Assembly (NCBI RefSeq): GCF_000935355.1 | Contig: NZ_JXZC01000003.1 | Location: 62,001-126,000, forward strand | From: Rossellomorea aquimaris | Lineage (GTDB): Bacteria > Bacillota > Bacilli > Bacillales > Bacillaceae_B | Reading direction: 5' to 3' | DNA length: 64,000 bases | Part shown: one piece after another, positions 34,679 to 42,816 of the stretch | Layout of the letters: each line of letters starts with the position of its first letter | Position numbering within the stretch: position 1 is the stretch's first letter | Notes under the pieces: generated by a model | Told to the model about the DNA's origin: nothing | The model's input: the letters and a program-made list of their open reading frames with translations, nothing else | Database searches by the model: none | Translations under genes and position numbers: made by a program

Positions 34679-34717
34679 GGAGGTGTAAGCCTTATCCGAG
34701 GATAAGGCTGCTAATTG
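34679..34717 (+). promoter_or_regulatory. Shine-Dalgarno, hairpin, TTG start of the CNNM/CorC gene
   Basis: GGAGGTG (34679-34685) is followed by a perfect inverted repeat with arms AGCCTTATCC and GGATAAGGCT (34688-34709), then CTGCTAA-type spacer and TTG 34715. Linear distance from GGAGG to TTG is about 30 bases; with the hairpin folded it becomes about 9. Alternatively AAGG in the 3' arm is the site and the hairpin hides it. Confidence 0.6.
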
Positions 34718-36016
34718 ACAACGTCTATAAATCTAATTTTAATCGTTTTATTGATTGCTTTAACCGCTTTTTTCGTAGCGACGGAATTCGCGATTGTAAA
34801 AGTACGGGGTTCGAGGATTGATCAGCTCATAGCAGAGAACCGGAAAGGGGCGATGGCCGCCAAGAAGGTCGTCACTCATCTGGATGAGTACCTATCTGCC
34901 TGCCAGCTTGGAATCACGATTACGGCCCTTGGACTAGGGTGGCTTGGTGAGCCGACTGTGGAGAAGCTTTTGCATCCACTTTTTGCTTATTTCGAGTTGA
35001 ATGAAGCGATCACGCATGTCCTTTCCTTTGGTATTGCCTTTGCCCTTGTGACATTCCTTCACGTTGTAGTCGGGGAGCTTGCACCAAAAACGGTGGCAAT
35101 CCAGAAAGCAGAAGCCGTCACGCTATTATTCTCAGGACCGATCATCTGGTTCTACCGGATCATGTATCCTTTTATCTGGTTCTTAAATGGGTCTGCACGA
35201 GTGCTTGTAGGAATCTTCGGGCTGAAGTCTGCTTCTGAGCATGAAGAAGTCCATACTGAGGAAGAGCTTCGGATCCTGCTTTCGGAGAGTTTTAAAAGCG
35301 GGGAAATCAATAAGAACGAACTAAAGTATGTGAACAACATCTTTGAATTCGATGAGCGGATTGCGAAGGAAATCATGGTCCCACGAAAAGAAATCGTCTC
35401 CCTTTCCATAGACGATACGCTCGAGGACGTGATCGATACCATTCGAAAAGAGAATTTCACGCGTTATCCTGTCGTGAACGGAGATAAAGATAACGTCAAA
35501 GGATTCGTCAATATGAAGGAACTCTTGACTGAGGCGATGGTCAACGAACTGGATAAGAACTTTTCACTCCGACCTTTTATTAATCCGATCATTACTGTCA
35601 TCGAGACGATCCCAATTCATGACCTGCTTGTGAAAATGCAGAAAGAGCGGGTCCATATTGCCGTTCTGATTGATGAATATGGGGGTACATCCGGCATCGT
35701 GACGGTCGAGGACATCCTTGAAGAAATCGTCGGTGAAATCCGGGATGAATTTGATGAGGATGAAGTAGCGGAGATCCGAAAGCTCAAGGATGGTCATTAC
35801 CTTCTTGATTCAAAGGTTCTCATCAATGATGTCAACTCTCTTTTGAACATATCCATCGACATTGGAGAACTGGACATCGACACCATTGGCGGCTGGTTCA
35901 TGACACAGAACCTCGATGCCAAAGTGGGCAGCTTCATTGAGGAAGAAGGTCATCGCTTTAAAGTGATTGAAAAAGACGGAATCCAGCTACGCTATATAGA
36001 AGTGACAAAGATATAG
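34715..36016 (+). CDS. CNNM/CorC-type hemolysin family transporter
   Basis: 433 aa from TTG 34715; no ATG or GTG is available nearby and the N terminus aligns in length with relatives such as B. subtilis YqhB/YhdP as I recall them. DUF21 membrane domain (residues 1-~190, with [17 protein letters not shown] and [21 protein letters not shown]), two CBS domains (~205-335, [12 protein letters not shown] ... [24 protein letters not shown]) and a CorC_HlyC C-terminal domain (~345-430). Relatives export magnesium or other divalent cations. Translation may be controlled by the hairpin at its start. Confidence 0.93.
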   Translation: MTTSINLILIVLLIALTAFFVATEFAIVKVRGSRIDQLIAENRKGAMAAKKVVTHLDEYLSACQLGITITALGLGWLGEPTVEKLLHPLFAYFELNEAITHVLSFGIAFALVTFLHVVVGELAPKTVAIQKAEAVTLLFSGPIIWFYRIMYPFIWFLNGSARVLVGIFGLKSASEHEEVHTEEELRILLSESFKSGEINKNELKYVNNIFEFDERIAKEIMVPRKEIVSLSIDDTLEDVIDTIRKENFTRYPVVNGDKDNVKGFVNMKELLTEAMVNELDKNFSLRPFINPIITVIETIPIHDLLVKMQKERVHIAVLIDEYGGTSGIVTVEDILEEIVGEIRDEFDEDEVAEIRKLKDGHYLLDSKVLINDVNSLLNISIDIGELDIDTIGGWFMTQNLDAKVGSFIEEEGHRFKVIEKDGIQLRYIEVTKI

Positions 36017-36019
36017 ATG

Positions 36020-36061
36020 AAAAGAAGCAACCGGTTCAAGAAAGCTGGTTGCTTCTTTATT
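36020..36061 (+). terminator. Rho-independent terminator after the CNNM/CorC gene
   Basis: Stem AAAGAAGCAACC / GGTTGCTTCTTT with a 14-base loop. Confidence 0.88.
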
Positions 36062-36227
36062 TGTTATAAAGAGGGAACATCCTGGTTTGAGAGGATTGCT
36101 TCATATAAGAAGGAGGCCCATTGTTGGGAAAGAGATGGGGCAGCTTAAGAGAATCTGACTAAATGGGCTGATAGAATTGTAAGTCTTACCCGAGACAAAG
36201 AAAGAGGACTTATTGATAAGTCTTCTT

Positions 36228-37421
36228 TTATGTAGATCTCGCAACGTCCCTTCTCCCCAACCAAATCGAAATCCCAATTGAAATCACGGAAAGAGTGACG
36301 ATCATCCATACCACACCGGCCCAGCTGAAGTGGTGATAGAAGCTGCCGCTGACGGTACCGCCGACACTCGATCCTGCATAATAGGCAGACAAGTAGAGTG
36401 CTGAAGCCTGTGCTTTATCATGGACGGCCAATCGTCCGACCCAGCTGCTGGCGATGGAGTGGCCGGCAAAGAATCCGTAAGTAAAGACAGCGATCCCGAT
36501 GATTTTTACCCACAGATTCGGATGCAGGGTCAAAAGCACCCCGGATAACATGATGACGAGGGACAAGGGCAGGATTCTTTCTTTACCATACTGATCGGAG
36601 AGCATTCCCATCCACGTCGAGCTAAAGGTACCGACGATGTAGACGATGAAGATAAAGCCGACGACGGTCTGGCTTAGCGAGTAAGGTGGTGCGATCAGCT
36701 CGAATCCGATGTAGTTGTAGAGGGATACGAATCCGCCCATCAATAGAAATCCGATGGTGAAGAGATACGTGAGCCCAGGAACTTTAAACTGGCTGAACAG
36801 GGATCCGGCCAATGATTTCAACTGAAACGTCTGCGGTTTGAAATGGGCAGACGGCGGGAGGAACACGAGGAAGATGACCGTTGAGAGCATGCTGATGATC
36901 CCGACTCCCATCAATGCGACATGCCAGTTGAACTGGTCGGTAAGGACGCCGCTGATGATCCGGCCGGACATTCCCCCGATGGAATTTCCGCTTATGTATA
37001 ATCCCATGGCCATTCCGAGACTCTTCGCTTCGATTTCCTCACCCAAGTAAGCCATGGCGACAGCAGGAAGTCCGGCGAGCGTGATTCCCAGCAGGATCCG
37101 GCCAATGATGAGCATATGGAAGCTTGATGCAAACCCTGTGCAAACGGCAAGAATGGATGATGTGAGTAAAGAAAAGGTCATGACGGATTTTCTTCCATAT
37201 ACGTCAGATAAGGAACCTGCAATTAATAGACTGATAGCGAGGGCAATCGTTGTAGAAGACTGGCTGAGACTGGAGGTGGCTGGTGAGACAGCAAACTCCT
37301 TTGCGATTTCTGGAAGCAGGGGCTGCGTTCCCCACAAGATGGCAAAGGTGCTGAATCCCCCTGCAAACAGGGCCAGGTTTGCATGATTGAATTCGCGTGT
37401 TCCCCGCTTGATGTAATCCAT
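36228..37421 (-). CDS. MFS transporter
   Basis: 397 aa starting at the ATG ending at 37421, after AAAGGAG; the track-length frame to 37466 starts before the binding site. About 12 membrane helices. The loop motif between helices 2 and 3, GSLSDVYGRKSVM, is the MFS A-motif, and the repeat MGMLSDQYGKERIL follows helix 8. Resembles the YnfM/inner-membrane subfamily of drug or sugar efflux proteins. Substrate unknown. Confidence 0.9.
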   Translation of the reverse strand: MDYIKRGTREFNHANLALFAGGFSTFAILWGTQPLLPEIAKEFAVSPATSSLSQSSTTIALAISLLIAGSLSDVYGRKSVMTFSLLTSSILAVCTGFASSFHMLIIGRILLGITLAGLPAVAMAYLGEEIEAKSLGMAMGLYISGNSIGGMSGRIISGVLTDQFNWHVALMGVGIISMLSTVIFLVFLPPSAHFKPQTFQLKSLAGSLFSQFKVPGLTYLFTIGFLLMGGFVSLYNYIGFELIAPPYSLSQTVVGFIFIVYIVGTFSSTWMGMLSDQYGKERILPLSLVIMLSGVLLTLHPNLWVKIIGIAVFTYGFFAGHSIASSWVGRLAVHDKAQASALYLSAYYAGSSVGGTVSGSFYHHFSWAGVVWMIVTLSVISIGISIWLGRRDVARST

Positions 37422-37591
37422 GTAGCAAGACTCCTTTATTATTTGGAAAATTTCTACTTTTATCATACACCTTTTTAAGAAGCACTTCTATCAGAGAGCC
37501 TTCATGCCTCAGGGCCTTGTAAGACAAAAACCATCCTGCTCCCAATTCGGTGTAAATTAAATTACAAAAATGTTAAAAGAACCCACTTTTT

Positions 37592-37616
37592 GTTTAAACT
37601 TCAACTCACGAGGTAT
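37592..37616 (+). promoter_or_regulatory. SigB-type promoter of the GsiB-like gene
   Basis: GTTTAA (37592-37597), 13-bp spacer, AGGTAT (37611-37616), against the SigB consensus GTTTAA-N12-15-GGGTAT. It lies about 60 bases before the start of the GsiB-like gene. Confidence 0.8.
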
Positions 37617-37673
37617 ATAACCAATGTACAAACGTACAACACCATTTTACTAAACTTAAGGAGGATTTTATTC

Positions 37674-37958
37674 ATGTCTAACAGTAACAACAGCAACAAC
37701 AACAGCAACAGCAACAACAACAATGGGAACAAAATGAGTTACGAGGAAGCCGGTCGTAAAGGCGGCGAACAAACAGCGAAGAACCACGACAAAGAATTCT
37801 ACCAAGAGATCGGTGAAAAAGGTGGAGAAGCAACTGCAGAAAATCACGATAAGAAATTCTACCAGGAAATCGGAGCGAAAGGCGGAAGCCAGTCAGGAAG
37901 CTCGAATAGCTCGAATAATTCCAACAGCTCCAACAGCTCAAACAACTCAAACAATTAA
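37674..37958 (+). CDS. GsiB-like KGG-repeat general stress protein with Asn/Ser-rich ends
   Basis: 94 aa from ATG 37674 (AAGGAGGATTTT upstream). The centre has GsiB/KGG repeats: GRKGGEQTAKNHDKEFYQEI and GEKGGEATAENHDKKFYQEI, then GAKGG. In B. subtilis GsiB there are about five such repeats; here there are two and a half, flanked by low-complexity tails almost wholly Asn and Ser (residues 1-18 and ~72-94). KGG proteins are very hydrophilic and protect against desiccation-type stress. SigB-type promoter upstream. Confidence 0.9.
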   Translation: MSNSNNSNNNSNSNNNNGNKMSYEEAGRKGGEQTAKNHDKEFYQEIGEKGGEATAENHDKKFYQEIGAKGGSQSGSSNSSNNSNSSNSSNNSNN

Positions 37959-37988
37959 TTCCAATAGCCGGATCGTTTCGTAAACCAA

Positions 37989-38024
37989 AGAAGACCTGTC
38001 AAACAATCATGGCAGGTCTTTTTA
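37989..38024 (+). terminator. Rho-independent terminator after the GsiB-like gene
   Basis: Stem AAGACCTG(T) / GGCAGGTCTT followed by TTTTATC. Confidence 0.85.
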
Positions 38025-38163
38025 TCTGTTTCCTGTTCCATAGGCAAGTGTAAGTTTCGATATATGTAGTGACCCTGGATATATGTCGAATGGGAAACGG
38101 TTTCCCTTATTTCTTGCGTCCCACAGTGAATAACGCTATGGTTAGGGAAAAGGAGTGAGCATT

Positions 38164-38925
38164 GTGAGCGAGGATATGTCAGACATAGATTATCTCAAGG
38201 TTATGGAATATTCACTAGATCCACTTATCATACATACGGATTACAGAATCATGTATGTGAATGGGGCTGCGGAAGAATTTTTTCGAACGGATAAAGATGG
38301 CGTCGTTGGTCAAAGTCCCTTGGATATTTTCAAGGAATCCTCCAAGGACGCAATCAGGAAAAGAATTCAATCTGCGTACGGAAAGCCCGCCGACGTCATT
38401 GAGGAGACGGTTTATCGAACGGACGGATCGACCGTGGAAGTCGAATTGTACTGTCACCCCCTGATGATAGGGGATACTCAGGCGATTCAAACATATGTAC
38501 ATGACATCATGGAGAAGAAAGAAAGGGAAAAACAGCAAACGGAAATGGTGGCTGAAATCAACGAATTATCTGCTGTACTGGTTCCTTTGCTGGATGATAT
38601 TGCCGTCCTACCGATTGTCGGGAAGATCGATGAAGAGAAAGCCCGCTTGCTACTCGAAATCATTCCGGCCAAAGTGAGGGAACAGAACGTGAATCATGTA
38701 ATCATCGACTTCTCCGGTGTTTATACATTAAATCATTACGTCACGGATGCTTTATTTAAGATTACAAGTGTGCTAGCCTTACTGGGCGTTCGTTCAATCA
38801 TCACGGGACTACGGCCGGAAATGGCCATGAGTACCATAAACAAGAACATCGACCTATCATCGATTCCTACGCTTGCTACAGTGAAAGATGCCCTGGCTTA
38901 TATGCATGTAAATGTTCAGTCATAA
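38164..38925 (+). CDS. PAS-STAS protein, RsbR/YtvA-like stressosome candidate
   Basis: 253 aa from GTG 38164, 8 bases after AGGAG; GTG 38155 overlaps that site. N-terminal PAS domain (~10-115) without the GRNCRFLQ cysteine motif, so it is not a LOV light sensor. A short linker helix leads to a C-terminal STAS domain (~130-245): VLPIVGKIDEEKARLLLEIIPAKV and VIIDFSGVYTLNHYV. In RsbR the matching DxTG threonine is phosphorylated by RsbT; here it is Ser. Likely a stressosome sensor feeding SigB. It follows the SigB-type GsiB-like gene. Confidence 0.85.
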   Translation: MSEDMSDIDYLKVMEYSLDPLIIHTDYRIMYVNGAAEEFFRTDKDGVVGQSPLDIFKESSKDAIRKRIQSAYGKPADVIEETVYRTDGSTVEVELYCHPLMIGDTQAIQTYVHDIMEKKEREKQQTEMVAEINELSAVLVPLLDDIAVLPIVGKIDEEKARLLLEIIPAKVREQNVNHVIIDFSGVYTLNHYVTDALFKITSVLALLGVRSIITGLRPEMAMSTINKNIDLSSIPTLATVKDALAYMHVNVQS

Positions 38926-38929
38926 GAAA

Positions 38930-38962
38930 ATGCCCGCAGCGGTCTAAATCGCTGCGGGCGTT
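38930..38962. terminator. Bidirectional terminator
   Basis: Stem GCCCGCAGCG / CGCTGCGGGC between convergent genes; T-rich (ATTTTC) on the minus side. Confidence 0.8.
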
Positions 38963-38972
38963 ACTGCGTGAT

Positions 38973-39278
38973 TTAGTTGGTTTGGTCAGCAAGCTTGACC
39001 AGAACATGAGCCATATGCTCCCGCTCTTCTTTATTGGCCACGTTCCACATCTCATTCAACACTTTCTGCTCCCGGTTGCGCGGCTCCTCGTGCTCCGCTA
39101 AATAGTCTGCAACGCGTTTAGCACCCTTAGACAAGGCTTCCTCACTAAGACCTAGCTTTTCTCCCTTTTGAACCTGATTTCCCAGGTAGTTCTTGAACGA
39201 GTCGAATTGCTGCAGGATATCCTCTTTTTTGTCTTCGTTCATTTGTGCGGCTGCTTGTTTTGGATCGTGTGCGATAAT
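38973..39278 (-). CDS. DUF3243 protein with a probable ATT start codon
   Basis: 101 aa if started at ATT 39278. The DUF3243 core is clear: ILQQFDSFKNYLGNQVQKGEKLGLSEE ... VADYLAEHEEPRNREQKVLNEMW ... EEREHMAHVLVKL (split here). The first ATG ends at 39242 but has no Shine-Dalgarno; the strong AAGGAGG lies at 39284-39290, followed by ATT ATC GCA CAC in the same frame and 12 codons before that ATG. An in-frame stop lies just upstream of the AAGGAGG. If the ATG is used the protein is 89 aa. Confidence 0.75.
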   Translation of the reverse strand: MIAHDPKQAAAQMNEDKKEDILQQFDSFKNYLGNQVQKGEKLGLSEEALSKGAKRVADYLAEHEEPRNREQKVLNEMWNVANKEEREHMAHVLVKLADQTN

Positions 39279-39491
39279 GAATTCCTCCTTTTGTTGTTGT
39301 TAGTAGTGTGTTTCCCGTACAGTATGGAAATAAACAGGGGAGAACACATCGGGATACGTTTTGGTGTTATTTGAAGGGGGATACAGCTGTATCCATCCAG
39401 AAAAACTTTCCTATATTCCTTCCAACAAATCACAAATTATGTTAAATTTATAATGTGAAATAATTCACAATCTCAATTGGAGGCTGACAGG

Positions 39492-40382
39492 ATGAATAAA
39501 TTAAAACCGGCCATTTATACGAGTTTGATTCTTTCCACTTTTTTGATGATCGTCAGCATACTGGACGGGGGCATTATGCTCTTTCCATTTGTCTTGATGT
39601 ATTCCCTTGCCGGTAACCTGGCTTACGGGATTCCCGTATCACTGCTATCCGATTGGTTAACGAAAAGACTATTGAAGGGACGTATGGTGGTAGCTGGTTT
39701 CATCCATGCTTTCTTTGGAGCCATTACGTATTTTGTGATCGACGGGTTTGCATGGTTTGCGGTGATTTGTGCCATAATATTCTTCTTTGTGGATGAATGG
39801 TTGAAAAGAAAGAACACACCGGGGCCTGACCGGGAGAACAAGCGATTCTACCTTACATTAGCAAGTGTTGTCTTTGTGGTGGCGATTGTGATGCTGGCAG
39901 TGAATTGGATTTCTGGTAAAGATCAAGGAGAAATGATAAAAAACCGCTACCTGATCCCTGAGGGTTATGAAGGTACGATTGTTGTCTTCTATAGCATGCA
40001 GGACCAACCTGCCATTAAAAAAGAGGGAGCGTTTTCCGTCATTCCTGTAAAGATTGAGAGTTTGCCCACGTTGATGAGGACGGATATTGAAAAGTACGGT
40101 ATCTATCAAACTTCTACTAAAGAAATGGGATTCAACATCAATCAAAATCAATATTTCTATGTTGATGACGATGGGAACAGAACCTCCATCGAGGATTATT
40201 GTATCCATCATAGTATGGGTGGAGGCATGACCAGCTCCGATGGCAGGGACATATCATATGAAGCATTCCAGGTGACAGGTTCTGACTGCGGGGAGGACTT
40301 CTTTTTAGATGGAAATGACCGCTATTCTGCCCAGGGGCGGGAGATTGTGAAGTATTGGTCGAGTTTGTGGGAGGATGATTAG
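39492..40382 (+). CDS. Membrane protein with DUF6843-like extracellular domain
   Basis: 296 aa from ATG 39492 (TTGGAGG upstream). Three to four membrane helices in residues 5-95 plus one at ~120-138, then an outer domain starting RYLIPEGYEGTIVVFYSM, a pattern of the DUF6843 family, and ending with ...REIVKYWSSLWEDD. Cysteines at HHSMGGG-flanking DYCIHH and SDCGED could form a disulfide. Function unknown. Confidence 0.7.
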   Translation: MNKLKPAIYTSLILSTFLMIVSILDGGIMLFPFVLMYSLAGNLAYGIPVSLLSDWLTKRLLKGRMVVAGFIHAFFGAITYFVIDGFAWFAVICAIIFFFVDEWLKRKNTPGPDRENKRFYLTLASVVFVVAIVMLAVNWISGKDQGEMIKNRYLIPEGYEGTIVVFYSMQDQPAIKKEGAFSVIPVKIESLPTLMRTDIEKYGIYQTSTKEMGFNINQNQYFYVDDDGNRTSIEDYCIHHSMGGGMTSSDGRDISYEAFQVTGSDCGEDFFLDGNDRYSAQGREIVKYWSSLWEDD

Positions 40383-40418
40383 GAGCTTACCTTTGGGGGG
40401 AGCTTCTTTTTTTATGGG
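40381..40418 (+). terminator. Rho-independent terminator
   Basis: Stem AGGAGCT / AGCTTCT (one wobble) followed by TTTTTTT. Confidence 0.75.
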
Positions 40419-40527
40419 AATTGGGGATGGACAGCCAGAGGATGTCGTCATTGGGTTAAATGAAACCGAAGTGATTTGACCCAATAAAAACCAATTACTA
40501 TTTAAATATTTACATTATTCAGTAAAT

Positions 40528-40541
40528 AAAGCGCTTTCATA
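40528..40541 (+). promoter_or_regulatory. cre site (CcpA) upstream of the cyanophycinase-like gene
   Basis: ATAAAGCGCTTTCA matches 12 of 14 bases of the catabolite-responsive element TGAAAGCGCTTTCA. It lies about 56 bases before the GTG start, in the presumed promoter, so carbon catabolite repression is likely. Confidence 0.75.
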
Positions 40542-40596
40542 GTTGGCACAGAACTTGCAATTGATAAAGTGATTTCAAAAAAAGGAGGACAAGTGT

Positions 40597-41610
40597 GTGA
40601 AAAGACTGATTGCTTTATTGGTTGTCGCAGCTTTATGGGGAGGTACCATCACTACAGCGGGTGCTGCAAAAAGTAACTATACGTATTATTCCTATGGAAG
40701 TGAAGGGGATGTTACGACTGCCACTACATACGGGGTGAACCTGATGGGTGGCTCGACAGACGTGGATGAAGCGATGAGGTGGATGGCGGAGAAAGCGAAT
40801 GGGGGAGACTTCGTCGTACTCAGGACATCAGGAAGTGATGGGTATAATCAGTACCTGTATGACTTAGCGGCTGACAATCAGTCACCACTGAATTCGGTTG
40901 AAACGATTCTGTTGAAGAATCGGAATGCCGCATATGAAAGTTTCGTACTGGATAAGGTGAAGAACGCCGAAGCCGTTTTCTTTGCGGGGGGAGATCAATT
41001 CCTTTACGTGGATTATATTGAGGGGACCCCTCTTGAAGATGCATTGAACGCCCAGATTCAGAAAGGGATCCCGATTGGAGGAACCTCGGCTGGACTGGCC
41101 ATCCAGGGAGAATTTGTCTATGATGCTGCGAATGGGACCGTGTATTCGGATGAAGCATTGGGTGATCCGTACAACCGGTATATGACGTTTTCAAGGAATT
41201 TTCTTGAGAACCGCTATCTTGATAACACCATCACGGATAGTCATTTCGAGCAGCGGGACCGGATGGGTCGATTCGTCGGGTTCTTATCCCGGAATCTATT
41301 GGATGGATGGACAACAGAAGCAAAGGGGATAGCTGTGAATGAGCAAACCTCTCTATTGATCGAAGCCGATGGATCTGCCAGGGTGGTCGTACAGGCGGGA
41401 GGTACCGATCAATCGGTTTATCTTGCCAAGGCTTCGTCACAGCCTACCAATGTATCACCTCTTTCCATCAGCAATATTGATGTCATTAAACTGGAGAATG
41501 GGGATACCATCGATATGACGAATTGGGCGAATCATACTGGTTTTTCTTATCAGTTGGATGCGGTGAATGGGGTCCTGAGTTCGTCGAGCGGTAATATTTA
41601 CGGGAATTAG
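40597..41610 (+). CDS. Secreted cyanophycinase-like S51 peptidase
   Basis: 337 aa from GTG 40597 (AAAGGAGGACAAGTGT upstream). Sec signal peptide ending about residue 23 (TTAGAA). S51 family features: AVFFAGGDQFLYVD (oxyanion and substrate loop, ~127-139) and GIPIGGTSAGLAIQG, where Ser164 in GTSAG is the nucleophile. ITDSHFEQRDRMGR carries the catalytic His. Cyanophycinases cut the Asp-Arg polymer cyanophycin, so this would release beta-Asp-Arg outside the cell as a nitrogen and carbon source. A cre site lies upstream. Confidence 0.88.
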   Translation: MKRLIALLVVAALWGGTITTAGAAKSNYTYYSYGSEGDVTTATTYGVNLMGGSTDVDEAMRWMAEKANGGDFVVLRTSGSDGYNQYLYDLAADNQSPLNSVETILLKNRNAAYESFVLDKVKNAEAVFFAGGDQFLYVDYIEGTPLEDALNAQIQKGIPIGGTSAGLAIQGEFVYDAANGTVYSDEALGDPYNRYMTFSRNFLENRYLDNTITDSHFEQRDRMGRFVGFLSRNLLDGWTTEAKGIAVNEQTSLLIEADGSARVVVQAGGTDQSVYLAKASSQPTNVSPLSISNIDVIKLENGDTIDMTNWANHTGFSYQLDAVNGVLSSSSGNIYGN

Positions 41611-41756
41611 TTTGTGGGTTGTGAACACAAACGACTAATATAAGAAGTAGCAACCCGATTAGCACGGTGCTAATATCCATTGTTGATGTGCTAATGGCTA
41701 TCTTAATCTAACTGCGGTGATGGTGAAGGATTGATCCGGCTTGCATGATGAATAGT

Positions 41757-41789
41757 AGGAGCTTACCTTTTAGGTTGAGCTCCTTTTTT
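41757..41789 (+). terminator. Rho-independent terminator
   Basis: Stem AGGAGCT / AGCTCCT followed by TTTTTT; lies in the 250-bp gap after the cyanophycinase-like gene. Confidence 0.8.
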
Positions 41790-41860
41790 ATGTGAATTGG
41801 TGATTGAGTTCATCACCCTACTTTGAAATAATTGGTAGTAACATACTTTAGGAGGTTCCT

Positions 41861-42271
41861 ATGAACGATAAAACATTTAAGCCGTTTCTCGATACATTTT
41901 TAGAAGCGTGGAAGAATTCATCTATCAGAGAGTTGGAGACATTCATTTCGACTGATTACCAAGCCAGGGAAATCAGGGACGGAGAAGTCGTTGATTTCGG
42001 CTATGAGGAATCCATCGAGGGCTGGAAGCAGGGGTTCGATTTTGTGAAAAAGCAGCGGGCAGATTGGGAAATCCATGAGGTGTCGATCATCCCTTTGAAG
42101 GAGGATGAAGTGATGGCGATTCTATCCGCAACGATCGTGATGAATGGGAAAGCCTTGGAGACGTGTCACTTGTTCTTTGATACCTTTAAGAAAATGGAGG
42201 ATGACAATTGGAAGATGGTGAGGAGTTATATTGAGGCGGGGGTTGTGCGAGGGACGGACCTCAAGACTTAG
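41861..42271 (+). CDS. NTF2/SnoaL-like protein
   Basis: 136 aa with AGGAGG 6 bases before the ATG. One cone-shaped NTF2-like domain: FLDTFLEAWKNSSIRELETFIS at the N terminus, a central YEESIEGWKQGFDFV, and strands ending DDNWKMVRSYIEAGVV. No catalytic residues can be assigned. The last codons (RGTDLKT) overlap a GGGACGGACCTC repeat shared with intergenic regions, so the C terminus may derive from a repeat insertion. Confidence 0.75.
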   Translation: MNDKTFKPFLDTFLEAWKNSSIRELETFISTDYQAREIRDGEVVDFGYEESIEGWKQGFDFVKKQRADWEIHEVSIIPLKEDEVMAILSATIVMNGKALETCHLFFDTFKKMEDDNWKMVRSYIEAGVVRGTDLKT

Positions 42272-42309
42272 CGCTAAGAGTTCGTTTTCCTGGAGGATCG
42301 AGGTCCGTT
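42253..42309. repeat. Large inverted repeat of the GGGACGGACCTC family
   Basis: Arms ACGGACCTC (42254-42262) and GAGGTCCGT with CTTAGCGCTAAG, itself a palindrome, in the loop. The left arm lies within the end of the preceding gene. Confidence 0.6.
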
Positions 42310-42317
42310 TGAGGCAA

Positions 42318-42430
42318 TTCGCCGATATATATAGGATTTCGCCGATAAAATGAAAATTTCGCCGTTAAAATCTGATTTTCGCCGTTATATTTGGAATTTC
42401 GCCGTTAAAATCCGAATTTCGCCGATAAAT
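42318..42430. repeat. Six-unit array, exact 20-bp period, TTCGCCG core
   Basis: TTCGCCG(A/T)TA recurs with GCCG at 42321, 42341, 42361, 42381, 42401 and 42421: six copies, each exactly 20 bases apart. The last 8-10 bases of each unit vary but stay A/T-rich. The rest of the 545-bp gap (42431-42816) has a terminator-like hairpin (42603-42640) and no gene I can support. Confidence 0.9.
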
Positions 42431-42816
42431 GGGTGTGAGGGCTTTTGATGCAGGGGAAGGACGTGGGGATTTCTGCAGATAGGCGTATTTAGGATCGGTT
42501 TTTTCGTGTGAGCTGCTATTTTTGTGGGAAATCGATAGAAATTCGAAACAATGACGGTAAAAAGAGTACAAATGTTGAATCGTATCCATTTTAAATGAAG
42601 ACTTCAGGCTCATCTACATGCAGGTGGGCTTTTTTTGACATAGTGTGAAACGTTTAGGTCTGTTCATTGGTCTAACGGGTAGAAAGCGGGTGAGAGCAGT
42701 TGATTGAGAAGAAGGTAAAAAAAATTTGTAAACGGATGTTTGAGTTCCTTGTTGAGGTTTGGAATAATGAATAGTAAGAAAACTCATAAAATAAGGGGAA
42801 GATAGAGGAGGTCCAA

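Noticed and set aside
37678..37950. Cys-rich minus-strand protein opposite the GsiB-like gene
   Set aside because: Poly-Cys arises from the antisense of Asn codons; no binding site.
42365..42613. 82-codon minus-strand frame
   Set aside because: It runs through the TTCGCCG array and has no coding signature or binding site.
42702..42776. 24-codon frame starting TTG before the PP-loop gene
   Set aside because: No good binding site, no family, likely chance.
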